Assembly: GCF_007748175.1 (NCBI RefSeq)
Contig: NZ_CP037422.1
Span: 1,900,528 to 1,964,527, forward strand
DNA from: Gimesia aquarii
GTDB lineage: Bacteria; Planctomycetota; Planctomycetia; Planctomycetales; Planctomycetaceae
Direction of reading: 5' to 3'
Length of the DNA: 64,000 nucleotides
The translations under genes were made by a program, and so were the position numbers. Below are positions 55,856 to 64,000 of the stretch, one piece after another (the stretch's first letter is position 1; each line of letters begins with the position of its first letter). The notes under the pieces were generated by a model. The model ran no database searches and had not been told where the DNA came from. It saw only the letters and a list, made by a program, of their open reading frames with translations.

Positions 55856-56599
55856 TCAGACATAACAGAGAACAACTTCGCGAGGACACCGCCAGCGAAT
55901 CGGCACAAGGTCGCTGATGCCGCGGCTCACGACAAGACGTGTTGTACCGGATTGATGACTCAGATAATTGTATGGGTAAAAAAATGCTCCCGGAAATAAG
56001 CGGTTGCGAAACTCGAAGGCAACAAACTGGCACCCATGCAAGTGTCCGGCAAGTATGAGGTCATAGTCAACACTTCGTGATGTTTTCCAGATTCGGGGGT
56101 TATGCGCACAAAGCACCCGCACATCACCGGTTGGCTGATCAATAAAGTCAGGGCCATAGACTGAAATCACACGAGAATGGTGTGTGATGTCAATATTACT
56201 ATCATGTATCCATACACCACCTCCATTGAAAACGGCATCACGTACTTTGTTAGCGCCGACGTATCTGTCGTGGTTTCCACCGATCGCAAGCACCGGCGCG
56301 AATCGGGTAAGCTGCTCAACCAGCTCACATAAGCGATCCAATTCGGATAAGTGATCTACCAAATCGCCTCCCAGGAGGATTGCATTTGCGTTGCAGCAAC
56401 GCACGGCATCAATCACTTGCTGCACAATGTGAGCAGATCTGCCGGTCCGCAAGTGGATATCACTGACGTAAGCTAAACGACACGCATTGGGACACGATGA
56501 AAGCCGTTCCTCACGAACATGCAATGGTGCGTTGAGTCCAATTTCCAGCAGACCGGAAAGCAAATCCACATCTCCTGACAGGTAGCGAAAAACAGACAA
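55856..56599 (-). CDS. Metallophosphoesterase
   Basis: A calcineurin-like phosphoesterase of 247 residues. All five motifs are present: AYVSDIHLR (D-x-H), LLGGDLVDHL (GDxVD), IGGNHDRYV (GNHD), VLCAHNPR, and LAGHLHGCQFV (GHxH), giving a bimetal active site. It is transcribed ahead of the isoprenoid-synthase-like gene with 27 bp between, so they are an operon. The first available start is TTG at 56599; coding-like sequence runs further upstream with no start codon, so the N-terminus may be misplaced. Substrate possibly a lipid diphosphate or nucleotide ester. Confidence 0.85.
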   Translation of the reverse strand: MSVFRYLSGDVDLLSGLLEIGLNAPLHVREERLSSCPNACRLAYVSDIHLRTGRSAHIVQQVIDAVRCCNANAILLGGDLVDHLSELDRLCELVEQLTRFAPVLAIGGNHDRYVGANKVRDAVFNGGGVWIHDSNIDITHHSRVISVYGPDFIDQPTGDVRVLCAHNPRIWKTSRSVDYDLILAGHLHGCQFVAFEFRNRLFPGAFFYPYNYLSHQSGTTRLVVSRGISDLVPIRWRCPREVVLCYV

Positions 56600-57033
56600 G
56601 AAAAATTTTGGCAGACTCGGATGAGCCCTGATACCGAATCCGTTTTCAAAGCTACAGCTTCACTTATTTTCACTTTGTAAGTTCATCACAAAATTGAGTA
56701 GTGATCTTCTCAACTAAGTTACCATTAAAGAGTGTTTTCGTTTTCGAGTGCGAACTGAAAAATGAAAGTGCTCTACATCTCAAAGTAACTGCGATAATAG
56801 TAGAAGTCAAGACGTGAGTCGAGCAGTTGAGGTGGTGTTCCTAGCTCCGAACATTGATTGATAACCACCTCTCGCGAACATCAGGGAGATTCACATAGCA
56901 CATTTAAAATTTCTTTACAATCAAACCATGGCTGATACAATCTCATTAATGATGATGATTTGCGGCTGACGGGTAATAGGCAGAATTAGTTACAAACTAG
57001 TCATCCAACATACAAATCCTGGAGCATACATCC
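56600..57033. other. Intergenic region between divergent genes
   Basis: About 430 bp separate the metallophosphoesterase start from the gene at 57034. It holds the second copy of the repeated upstream motif (56972-56985). A stretch with self-complementarity, GAGGTGGTG (about 56829) and ACCACCTC (about 56864), may form a hairpin. No coding frame of note. Confidence 0.45.
56972..56985 (+). repeat. Upstream motif copy B (GGTAATAGGCAGAA)
   Basis: Second copy of the motif at 54019, here 48 bp ahead of the gene at 57034. The flanks match partly (CGGCTGACGG versus CGCCTGCAGG, then CAAACTAG versus TAAACAAG), so the similarity covers about 40 bases with changes. Confidence 0.45.
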
Positions 57034-57504
57034 ATGCCCGAACAAGAAATTCCTGAATCTCGGACATATCGCCACGTCAAGTGCGGTAATGACACAGTCG
57101 TTAGTGGCCAACCATTCGAGCTTGTTTCAAATCCGATGTCCAGCATGGAACAAACTCAATGCTCAAGTTGTGGTGCGATGTTTCCCATGTCTGATTTTGA
57201 ATGGTTGGACACAGGCGAGAATATTCGCGACTATTATACTCGCTATACTAAAGATGCCACCGACGTACAGCATTTCCTATGCTCCAAAAAATTCATGGTT
57301 GGCATCATCTTGATTGCGGCTGTATTGACTGCATCAGGCGTTTATCTGTTGGTGGCAAATGATAGCATATTCACTCGCGTCATTTGCCTTTTTGGTGGCT
57401 TTATGATCGGTGCCATGATTGGAATGGCTGTATTCGTCATCGGTTTCGCCAATCCAATTAAACGCAAGGTGTGTGGTGTAGCCGACACACGGCTCCTGAC
57501 TTAG
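57034..57504 (+). CDS. Zinc-ribbon membrane protein of unknown function
   Basis: A 156-residue protein. The N-terminal cytoplasmic part has Cys pairs in VKCGNDTVV and QCSSCGAMF, a probable zinc ribbon, and a segment WLDTGENIRDYYTRYTKDAT. Two membrane helices follow: FMVGIILIAAVLTASGVYLL and CLFGGFMIGAMIGMAVFVI. The family is known to me only as uncharacterised planctomycete proteins. A repeated motif is 48 bp upstream. Possibly a cassette-type accessory gene. Confidence 0.72.
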   Translation: MPEQEIPESRTYRHVKCGNDTVVSGQPFELVSNPMSSMEQTQCSSCGAMFPMSDFEWLDTGENIRDYYTRYTKDATDVQHFLCSKKFMVGIILIAAVLTASGVYLLVANDSIFTRVICLFGGFMIGAMIGMAVFVIGFANPIKRKVCGVADTRLLT

Positions 57505-57645
57505 AAAGTGTTCCCGGTACTGCCTGAATCGGCGAATCACCGTGCCATACATCAGGGTGGCCGTGGTGAGAATTTTTCAAATAGATCGTCAACTCCTGCA
57601 ATCCTCTGATAGCAGATGTGATGCCACTCAAACAAGGTACTACAC

Positions 57646-58074
57646 ATGCCGCACCGTCAAGAAATTCAACTCGATAATGGCCATTCAATTCATCTTAAGA
57701 GAATTGATCAATGGGAAACCTACGGTGGTCTGTTGGAAGGCGTCCCTACTAAAGAAATGAATGAACGCATCATCAAACGCACAATTGAAGGGGTAAAACA
57801 ACAATGGCATTTTGCTCCCTACCTGATACAGCCACGGGAAACACTGATCAAAGTAGACCGCGATTATCCTTTTGGTACTCCCGCATCCATTCCTGAAATT
57901 ACGTGTATCACGAAGTTTGATTGTTTCGACACTGTGCAGGACAAAAATATGGACGCCTCGACATTATCGATCATCTGGTTTCAGGCCGAATTTGCATTTC
58001 CTATTGACGACAAGATTCAAGCACAAATTCGATCCATTGATTGGAGTCAATACGCATCGGATTACCAATACTGA
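57646..58074 (+). CDS. Small hypothetical protein
   Basis: A 142-residue protein with coding-like composition (IDQWETYGGLLEGVPTKEMN and PEITCITKFDCFDTV). No signal or membrane segment and no known family. It resembles the size class of immunity-type or cassette proteins, but that is a guess. It follows the zinc-ribbon gene on the same strand after 141 bp. Confidence 0.6.
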   Translation: MPHRQEIQLDNGHSIHLKRIDQWETYGGLLEGVPTKEMNERIIKRTIEGVKQQWHFAPYLIQPRETLIKVDRDYPFGTPASIPEITCITKFDCFDTVQDKNMDASTLSIIWFQAEFAFPIDDKIQAQIRSIDWSQYASDYQY

Positions 58075-58313
58075 ATATGGTTAACAACCCAATGTGTCCA
58101 CTCAAAAAATCAAAACTTTTTAGCAGACTCTAAGTATTGAAATGAGCTACTTCCAGATGACTTGCTAAACAGCAATTCGGGAGAATCTCGGTTCACAACT
58201 TATAAGTCCTTGAACTTTCGAGCACTGAACGGTTCTAATGATGCTTATACCCAAACCTACGGCTTGGCAGTTTATCTGCGACCCTCGTCACTTGTCTAAA
58301 GGATCTTTGATTG

Positions 58314-58901
58314 ATGATTCCACTAGATGATCCAATGTGGGAATCGCTGCAATATGGCTTTGGCTCTGCATCGAAAATTCCCCCCGCCCTGCGTCTGATT
58401 GAAAAGGCGATTATGGAGAACCAGCCACTGGATTATGAACAGACCGGAGATGTTTGGGAAATCTGTCATGATTGGAGTACTTACAATTCAACTTATGCGA
58501 CGCTCCCACATCTCACAGCGATTTGTAATAAGACGACCCCGGAAAACGAAAACAGGATTTTTCTGCTTAAGTTCTTCGGCTGGGCAACTGCCTGCTTGCG
58601 ACTAAACAAAACCCCTGCTGCTCCAGAACTCATTAATACGTTTGAGGCCACAATACCTTTCACACGAAAATTGATTCTTCAATCACTTGCGGCAGTTGAA
58701 GGCCCACCTCACTTGCGTCCCCTCCTGGGGGCACTTGCAGTCTGCCACGGTGATGCAGAATTGGGACTTGTATTGTATGAACTCTATGAAGGTACCTTCT
58801 ATTGCGAGAAATGTAAGGCACTGATTCAACCCATGAATACGTCGTTCAACCCGTTTCGTGATATCGAAAGCGGTGCATCATCAAATGATGCACCTAACTA
58901 A
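58314..58901 (+). CDS. Hypothetical protein
   Basis: A 195-residue protein from ATG at 58314 with AAAGGA upstream. It is helical (IPPALRLIEKAIMENQ, then RIFLLKFFGWATACLR and RKLILQSLAAVEGPP) and has a CxxC (YCEKCKALI) toward the end, possibly a small zinc knuckle. Acidic clusters and absence of a signal place it in the cytoplasm. No recognised family. Third plus-strand unknown gene in a row. Confidence 0.62.
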   Translation: MIPLDDPMWESLQYGFGSASKIPPALRLIEKAIMENQPLDYEQTGDVWEICHDWSTYNSTYATLPHLTAICNKTTPENENRIFLLKFFGWATACLRLNKTPAAPELINTFEATIPFTRKLILQSLAAVEGPPHLRPLLGALAVCHGDAELGLVLYELYEGTFYCEKCKALIQPMNTSFNPFRDIESGASSNDAPN

Positions 58902-59013
58902 CTTTATGATTCATGAAAGTGACCTTTTTTTCTAGATGAGCAAACAACTCCAGAACTCCACAAAACCCGCATAATTAGGTAATAAATTCGAGCCGAGACC
59001 GTCGCATCTCCCC

Positions 59014-59238
59014 TTATTTTTTCTTTTTCTGTTCGAGAGATGCGCAAACATGGTCTATGAATGATTTTTCGCCATGTACTGAAATGTGCAGGTCATTCTT
59101 AAACAGCAGTACCCATTCTCGTTGTGCGGATGCCATACCTGCATAGGTGGTGCCACTTTCCATTGCCTGATAGTTTTTGAAGGAATTGATTTCTGCTGTC
59201 TGTATGAAGACTGCCGGATTTTCATCTCTCCCCGGCAT
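59014..59238 (-). CDS. Small hypothetical protein, 74 residues
   Basis: A minus-strand frame of about 74 residues from ATG at 59238; a TTG two codons before is another start. Segments such as AVFIQTAEINSFKNYQAME and REWVLLFKNDLHISVHG are protein-like, and it ends in a Lys-rich tail. No signal or motif recognised. Convergent with the gene ending at 58901. Confidence 0.45.
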   Translation of the reverse strand: MPGRDENPAVFIQTAEINSFKNYQAMESGTTYAGMASAQREWVLLFKNDLHISVHGEKSFIDHVCASLEQKKKK

Positions 59239-59400
59239 AAACAAATCAGGTAAAATTCGCTTGCCTTGTCCACAAACGGTTCGTGCTGGATCTATTTTTG
59301 CGGAGAATTTGTTTGTATGGAAATACTATGTGCTGACTCTTTGGCCATTCGATTATTACTTGCGCGATTCTGACAAGTTGTTTTTTACATGAGGTGAAGC

Positions 59401-59883
59401 ATGGCTTTCTGGTCTGCAATTCTCGTCTATCCTCTGACTTTGAATCATCGTCGCGAACGGCATGAAGGTGTCAAGCAAAGATTTGCGCGGTTTTGTCTGA
59501 GATGTGGTAGTAGAGCGGTTACTCTGGACTCAATTTATGCGCGTCTCTGTCTCGAAAGTGGTATAGAAAGAAGTGCTCATCGAGAACCAACTCCTATACG
59601 CATTAACCAAATCGCTCTGAAACCAGCGGGTTTTATGGTGAAAAGCAGACAGGTGCTGAGATTTGCACCATATCATTTTTTAATCCTCGCGCGCGCGACG
59701 CAAAGAGCTAGTTTCTCCAGAGACATGGGCGTGTCAAGTGCATTCTATCTCCCTGTAAATCAATCCCTTACGGTAAATTCTCCTGTTGTGTGCAGGAAAC
59801 GTACGAAGCTAAGAATGCGATACAGAAATGATGATTTCGAGAAAATAAGTCTCTGGATATTATTTTTTTCCATTGTTGATTGA
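59401..59883 (+). CDS. Doubtful 160-codon frame
   Basis: An open frame with GAGGTGAAGC just upstream of ATG at 59401. Composition is rich in Arg and Ser with isolated Cys, and no domain, signal peptide or membrane segment is convincing; it may be chance or the remains of a gene. It ends seven bases before the inverted-repeat array at 59890. Kept because nothing else occupies this 730-bp stretch. Confidence 0.25.
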   Translation: MAFWSAILVYPLTLNHRRERHEGVKQRFARFCLRCGSRAVTLDSIYARLCLESGIERSAHREPTPIRINQIALKPAGFMVKSRQVLRFAPYHFLILARATQRASFSRDMGVSSAFYLPVNQSLTVNSPVVCRKRTKLRMRYRNDDFEKISLWILFFSIVD

Positions 59884-59889
59884 CACAGA

Positions 59890-59932
59890 TGTAGCCTTGG
59901 CTACAATATTTAAAAATGTAGCCGATGCTACA
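59890..59932. promoter_or_regulatory. Four-half-site inverted-repeat operator
   Basis: Two 16-bp palindromes, TGTAGCCTTGGCTACA (59890-59905) and TGTAGCCGATGCTACA (59917-59932), lie 27 bp apart centre to centre. The inner half-sites also form GGCTACA-N11-TGTAGCC. The array ends 47 bp before the DUF1559 start and may overlap its promoter. A dimeric or tetrameric repressor binding both sites is likely. The sites are direct observation; the regulator is unknown. Confidence 0.65.
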
Positions 59933-59978
59933 ATTTATCAACCTACCAAAACCAACCTGAAGCAGAAAGACTGCTGTG

Positions 59979-61061
59979 ATGAGAAAACTAACTTTCCCCG
60001 AAACACGCCGGGGTTTTACTTTGATTGAATTACTGGTCGTGATTGCCATTATTGCGACTTTGATTGCCTTGTTACTCCCCGCCGTTCAGCAGGCACGCGA
60101 AGCCGCACGACGCAGTCAGTGTAAGAATAACTTGAAACAACTTGGGATTGCCTTGCATAACTATCATGATACTCATTCCGCATTTCCCGCCGGTTATTTT
60201 TCGTATGCGACCAGCACCGGTTCAGGACCTGCGTGGGCAAACATTGATCCAGATACTTGGGACGCCGCTCCTGGATGGTCCTGGAGTTCGATGCTACTTC
60301 CTTATTTAGATCAGGCGCCTGTCTATAATGCATTGGAAGTGAATCGCGCCTGCTGGGATTCGTCGCATGCTGCGATAGTACAAACGAAGTTACCTGTCTT
60401 CCTGTGTCCCTCAACATCGGGTAGTGATGAACCGTTTCTCGTACGAGACGAACCAGGGGCGCCACTGGTGATAGGGGGATCACAAATTCGGTTTGGGCGT
60501 TCACATTATGTAGCCAGTCATGGCCAGGAATCGTGTTGGGGAGAGTGCGGAGCCGTCCCTACAGGTATTATTTTTACGAATATCTATACTAAAACAACAA
60601 CGACAGTGACCATCAATGGTGATGCCTCGCGTGTTGCTGATGGCCCTTTTTTCCGTAACTCCCGAACTAAAATGCGAGACGTCACTGATGGAACTTCCAA
60701 CACAATCTTCCTGGGCGAACATTCCTCCAAGCTGAGTGACAAAACCTGGGTGGGAGTCGTTCCTGGTGCGTTTACTCATCCTCAATTTTCCAGTCCGGAA
60801 AATGGTTCCGATGCCGCAGCGACCCTGTGTTTGGTGCATGCTGGTCCCTCCGGGGGAGAACTGGACATTACCGGCTTTCCGATTGTGCATCCCATCAATT
60901 TCCCCACATTTCACGTGGGGCAAATGTATTCAGAGCATACCGGAGGGGGACATGTCTGTATGGGCGATGGTTCCGTGAGATTTGTTTCAGAAAATATCGA
61001 CTTACTTCTCTTTGCTGAACTTTCGAGTATCAACGAAGGTGAAGTGATTGGAGAATTTTAA
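59979..61061 (+). CDS. DUF1559 pseudopilin-like protein
   Basis: A 360-residue protein with a type IV pilin-like N-terminus: RRGFTLIELLVVIAIIATLI, with the G-F cleavage/methylation site and a hydrophobic helix, followed by LLPAVQQAREAARRSQC, which together define the DUF1559 (SBP_bac_10) family of planctomycetes. The C-terminal HTGGGHVCMGDGSVRF is the other family hallmark. Likely processed by prepilin peptidase and placed in or across the envelope; paralogues are very numerous in planctomycete genomes. A lipoprotein gene follows directly; an inverted-repeat array lies upstream. Full length. Confidence 0.93.
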   Translation: MRKLTFPETRRGFTLIELLVVIAIIATLIALLLPAVQQAREAARRSQCKNNLKQLGIALHNYHDTHSAFPAGYFSYATSTGSGPAWANIDPDTWDAAPGWSWSSMLLPYLDQAPVYNALEVNRACWDSSHAAIVQTKLPVFLCPSTSGSDEPFLVRDEPGAPLVIGGSQIRFGRSHYVASHGQESCWGECGAVPTGIIFTNIYTKTTTTVTINGDASRVADGPFFRNSRTKMRDVTDGTSNTIFLGEHSSKLSDKTWVGVVPGAFTHPQFSSPENGSDAAATLCLVHAGPSGGELDITGFPIVHPINFPTFHVGQMYSEHTGGGHVCMGDGSVRFVSENIDLLLFAELSSINEGEVIGEF

Positions 61062-61062
61062 G

Positions 61063-61383
61063 ATGAATCAAAGATCACTACAAAAATGCTTCGATATCAC
61101 ACTGCTGACCGCTGTTGTCCTGCAATTAAACGCGTGTGGCTATCCCGAGGTTTCGCCTAAAACTTATGAGATATCCAAGGCCTTGTATTCGATCTGCAAT
61201 CAAAAAAGTAAGGAACGTCTGGAAACCGTCACAAAACTGATTCAGAGTTCGCTTGAGAGTCAAGAAATTACTGAATCTGAAGCGAACTGGCTGAACGAAA
61301 TTGTGGCACAGGCCCATGAAGGAGAGTGGGAGTCTGCCACGCTGGAAGCTCGTCAATTAATGGAAGATCAGGTCGGCAGATGA
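61063..61383 (+). CDS. Small lipoprotein beside DUF1559
   Basis: A 106-residue protein from ATG at 61063, one base beyond the DUF1559 stop. LLTAVVLQLNACG holds a lipobox (LNAC), so the N-terminal Cys should be acylated. The rest is a single helical domain (KSKERLETVTKLIQSSLESQ, then NEIVAQAHEGEWESA) of unknown role. The near-overlap argues for translational coupling and joint action with the DUF1559 protein at the envelope. Confidence 0.78.
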   Translation: MNQRSLQKCFDITLLTAVVLQLNACGYPEVSPKTYEISKALYSICNQKSKERLETVTKLIQSSLESQEITESEANWLNEIVAQAHEGEWESATLEARQLMEDQVGR

Positions 61384-61475
61384 ACTAATCTCGATACGTC
61401 TGAACCGTAATTTCCTGTTGTCTGGTTGGTCGCTCTGAATGGAATTCGGAACTGTTCACCAGACTTTGATTCATG

Positions 61476-63062
61476 CTAACGTAATTCGGGTCGAAACTTC
61501 TTACGCCATTCGACGGGCATCACACTGATATCAGAGTCATCCTTATACGATTTACGCAGCTCATTGAGCTCAATTTTCATTTTCGCAATCGTGTCAGCGT
61601 ATTTTGGATTATTATACTGATTCGTCAGTTCCTCAGGGTCTTCCTGTAAATCATAGAATTCCCATTCATCGAACTGATAGAAGCGAATCAGCTTATATCG
61701 TTGATTTCGAATTCCAAAATGTTTCGCCACCATATGTACGCTGGGAAATTCGTAGTAATGGTAGTACAAGGCATCTCGCCACTTTACTTTTTCACCTTTC
61801 AAGAGAGGGACCAGCGATTGTCCCTGCATATCGGCAGGAATATCTGCACCGGCGATTTCCAGAAAGGTTTCTGCATAGTCCAGGTTTTGAACCAGGTCTG
61901 TATTGACAGTTCCGGACTTGGTGACGCCAGGCCATTTGACGATTAAAGGCATCTGGAACGATTCCTCATACATCCAACGTTTATCGTACCAGCCATGATC
62001 GCCGAGATAAAATCCCTGGTCTGAGGAATAGATGACGATGGTATTTTGATCGAGACCCGTTTCTTTGAGGTAATCGAGCATGCGACCGATATTTTCGTCG
62101 ACGCCTTTAATGCAGCGCAGATAATTTTTGATGTAACGTTGATACTTCCAGCGAACCAGATCTTTACCGGTGAGACCCGCTTGTTTCAACTTTTCATTTT
62201 TAGGATCAAAAGCGGCGTTCCAGACTTTAAGTTGCCCAGGTGTCATTTTTTTCAAGTTACGGAATCCGGATTTATCGACGGACTTTCCCGCATTGGGGTC
62301 CCAGCCATTGATGGGAGGGCCGAAGACGTCGTAGACCAGATTCAGATGACCGTCGATTTCCATTTCCTGATGACGGGCGGGGCTGGCGTTGTCTTTCCAT
62401 TGATCGAATAGCGTTTTGGGCTCGGGAATTTCGATGTCGTCGTACAGATTCAAATGCCTGAGCGGAGGCATCCAGGTTCGATGTGGTGCCTTGTGTTGAC
62501 ACATTAGCATAAAGGGTTTGTCGGAGTTGGCATTTTCTTTCAACCATTCCAACGCCATGTCAGTAACGAGGTCGGTGCAATAACCGGGAATCTGTTCACG
62601 TCCTTTGGCGGATTTGAAATGAGGGTTGTAATAGTTCCCTTGTCCCGGCAGAACTTTCCAATGATCGAAGCCTTGCGGATCGGAAGACAGATGCCACTTA
62701 CCGATGATGGCGGTCTGGTAGCCTGCTTTTTGCAGCAGTTTTGGGAACGTCTGCTGGTCGCCGTCAAAACGGTTACCATTTCGCATGAAACCATTCAGGT
62801 GACTGTGCTTGCCAGTCAGTATGACAGCACGGCTGGGGCCACAAATGGAGTTTGTGCAATAGCTGTTTTTGAACAGCATCCCGTCTGCTGCCAGCTGATC
62901 GATATTAGGAGTCGGGTTGACTTGTTCGAGCCAACCCTTATAAGCACCTATTGCATGCGGTGCATGATCGTCGGTGAAGATGAATAAAATATTCGGCCGC
63001 TGAGCCGCAAAGCTGGTAGACGAAACAAATAGAAGACAGAGCAGAGTCAAAGCGCGGATCAT
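61476..63062 (-). CDS. Secreted sulfatase
   Basis: A 528-residue sulfatase from ATG at 63062 (AAGGTG upstream; the open frame begins eleven codons earlier). Signal peptide [15 protein letters not shown]. Site motifs are [18 protein letters not shown], the formylglycine site [30 protein letters not shown] and [18 protein letters not shown]. It is a close paralogue of the sulfatase at 21928. Likely acts on a sulfated glycan; expressed on its own. Needs FGE from outside this window. Confidence 0.95.
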   Translation of the reverse strand: MIRALTLLCLLFVSSTSFAAQRPNILFIFTDDHAPHAIGAYKGWLEQVNPTPNIDQLAADGMLFKNSYCTNSICGPSRAVILTGKHSHLNGFMRNGNRFDGDQQTFPKLLQKAGYQTAIIGKWHLSSDPQGFDHWKVLPGQGNYYNPHFKSAKGREQIPGYCTDLVTDMALEWLKENANSDKPFMLMCQHKAPHRTWMPPLRHLNLYDDIEIPEPKTLFDQWKDNASPARHQEMEIDGHLNLVYDVFGPPINGWDPNAGKSVDKSGFRNLKKMTPGQLKVWNAAFDPKNEKLKQAGLTGKDLVRWKYQRYIKNYLRCIKGVDENIGRMLDYLKETGLDQNTIVIYSSDQGFYLGDHGWYDKRWMYEESFQMPLIVKWPGVTKSGTVNTDLVQNLDYAETFLEIAGADIPADMQGQSLVPLLKGEKVKWRDALYYHYYEFPSVHMVAKHFGIRNQRYKLIRFYQFDEWEFYDLQEDPEELTNQYNNPKYADTIAKMKIELNELRKSYKDDSDISVMPVEWRKKFRPELR

Positions 63063-63222
63063 GAAAACACCTTCAGGAATAATGAAAAATACCACTAACA
63101 GATGGTTTCAGATTAACCAATGCAGAGACGTGACGCCAGTAAACAAAAGCTGTGAATCAACTCAATAAACGAGGATTGATTTATTTAATTTGTTAATAAA
63201 ACAAATCAGATGTACGATACCG

Positions 63223-63426
63223 TCAATCTTTGCCTTTCAGAAAGATGGCAACAAACATGGGGAGTGTAATGAAAAGCATGAGACACAGCAAAATACTATC
63301 GACGGGAATACTTAGTCTTCCAATAACCGAATTCACCACTTGTAAGAAGGCAAAGCCAATCAGAAAGAGACAGACAAAGCCAGTCGTAAAGATGATGCAA
63401 AGGTGCAGGAATTTTTTTCTTTTCAT
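63223..63426 (-). CDS. Small two-helix membrane protein
   Basis: About 67 residues from ATG at 63426 (a Met four codons earlier is possible). Two hydrophobic helices: LCIIFTTGFVCLFLIGFAFL and SILLCLMLFITLPMFVAIF, with a positively charged end. No motif or close neighbour. Function unknown. Confidence 0.6.
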   Translation of the reverse strand: MKRKKFLHLCIIFTTGFVCLFLIGFAFLQVVNSVIGRLSIPVDSILLCLMLFITLPMFVAIFLKGKD

Positions 63427-63438
63427 GATTTGACTCAT

Positions 63439-63978
63439 CGAGATAAATACTAAGGGAAGATTCAGATCTGAATTGAATTCACCATTTTTGAATCAACAAG
63501 ATTTCTTGCTCAATAAAACATTCTTTTGTCTTAAAACTCGAATTTTAAAAAACGACTTGATGACTAAATAAATTTGAAATCGATTTTTTGTCATAAATCG
63601 TCTCGGTGAAATCCAGCGAAACAGTAATCACTAACCCATAGAGCATTAGTAGAAGACAGCATATATTTACCAAGATACTAATTTCCGTTTAATGAAATCG
63701 GCTCAAAAGTATTCTTTTTGTTTCTTAATGAATTCATTTCATCTTTACTTTCGAGCGTCCCCAATTATCGTGTCATTATTAGAAATCATGCTTAATGGCA
63801 AGAATTTGACATCGAACTGATCGTGAAATAAAATTCATATATGATTTCAAAAAGCAAACTTTAAGATATTCCATCGTTTGCATAATTTTTTAAGCCAAAA
63901 ACTTTCCCCCCGCCTCAGTATCTATCAACAAGATATCTCTCCTTAAACTTATTCTTTTTTTCTGAACGGAGCGTGCCC
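63439..63978. other. AT-rich intergenic region without a gene
   Basis: About 540 bp with low GC and no coding frame. It includes the small palindrome CAAGATTTCTTG (about 63498) and should contain the promoter of the gene beginning at 63979. No RNA signature seen. Confidence 0.45.
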
Positions 63979-64000
63979 ATGTTTAGAAAGCAATTTCCCC
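63979..64000 (+). CDS. Start of a gene continuing beyond the window
   Basis: ATG at 63979 is preceded by AACGGAGCG at a normal Shine-Dalgarno distance, and the first seven codons (MFRKQFP) are open to the window edge. Too short to identify. Confidence 0.35.

Noticed and set aside
54000..57033. Integron attC sites around the repeated motif
   Set aside because: I could not find paired RYYYAAC and GTTRRRY core sites at consistent distance on both sides of a gene; no integrase is in the window.
59680..59705. CGCGCGCG run as a special structure
   Set aside because: An 8-9 bp alternation is too short to claim biological meaning.
59890..59932. BlaI/MecI operator
   Set aside because: BlaI-type sites have TACA-N2-TGTA orientation, while these read TGTA-N8-TACA, and no BlaI or M56 peptidase gene is near.

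Overview
The window looks like chromosomal DNA of a planctomycete, most likely a marine Gimesia-type member of the Planctomycetales. This is inferred from gene content and by-eye base composition in the mid-40s % GC; no database search was possible. Diagnostic families are two DUF1501 proteins, a DUF1549/DUF1553 protein with haem-binding CxxCH sites, four secreted sulfatases, Tat-exported Gfo/Idh/MocA oxidoreductases, a DUF1559 pseudopilin-like protein, and many small exported proteins of unknown role.

Layout. 1-1042 is the 3' part of a polyphosphate kinase gene. 1287-1537 holds an apparently free-standing structured RNA with a 13-codon Cys-rich reading frame behind a near-perfect Shine-Dalgarno sequence and a hairpin loop that repeats the 16S rRNA tail. 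1625-8728 has a Tat oxidoreductase, a degenerate receiver protein, and a run of small enzymes (PIG-L deacetylase, DinB, truncated globin, HIT, oxidoreductase, cupin, mono-haem cytochrome). 8780-10129 is a glutamine-synthetase-family ligase. 10394-14085 is a likely cyclic-di-GMP signalling locus (PilZ-like protein, HD-GYP response regulator, hybrid histidine kinase). 14676-24458 is catabolic: a GntR regulator with a beta-propeller glycosidase-like protein, a leucine-rich-repeat lipoprotein, a Tat oxidoreductase, two divergent sulfatases and an esterase.

24570-33395 is an accessory block of small single-domain genes on both strands (VOC, SRPBCC with a divergent ArsR regulator and a palindromic operator, DUF1569, SnoaL-like, GNAT, two methyltransferases, small membrane and zinc-ribbon proteins), including one gene broken by an in-frame stop at 32340. 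33437-40150 carries a GlsB/YeaQ membrane protein, tRNA-Asp, a class-V aminotransferase, an isochorismatase-like hydrolase, an FGE-like protein and a ribosomal protein S1-like protein.

40260-52110 is dominated by planctomycete secreted-protein families: a DUF1549/1553 plus DUF1501 operon, a second DUF1501 gene, an amidohydrolase, a sulfatase and an MntR-type regulator. 52361-61383 is a second accessory stretch: acetyltransferase, DUF2071 protein, a class I isoprenoid-synthase-like protein with a metallophosphoesterase, several unrecognised small proteins, two copies of a short motif at gene 5' ends, and a DUF1559-lipoprotein pair behind a four-half-site inverted-repeat operator. The window closes with a fourth sulfatase, a small membrane protein and the first codons of another gene.

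The most interesting unexplained signals are the RNA at 1287-1537, the operator-like array at 59890-59932, the interrupted gene at 32184-32492, the phosphomimetic-looking receiver at 3550-4149 and the repeated upstream motif at 54019 and 56972.
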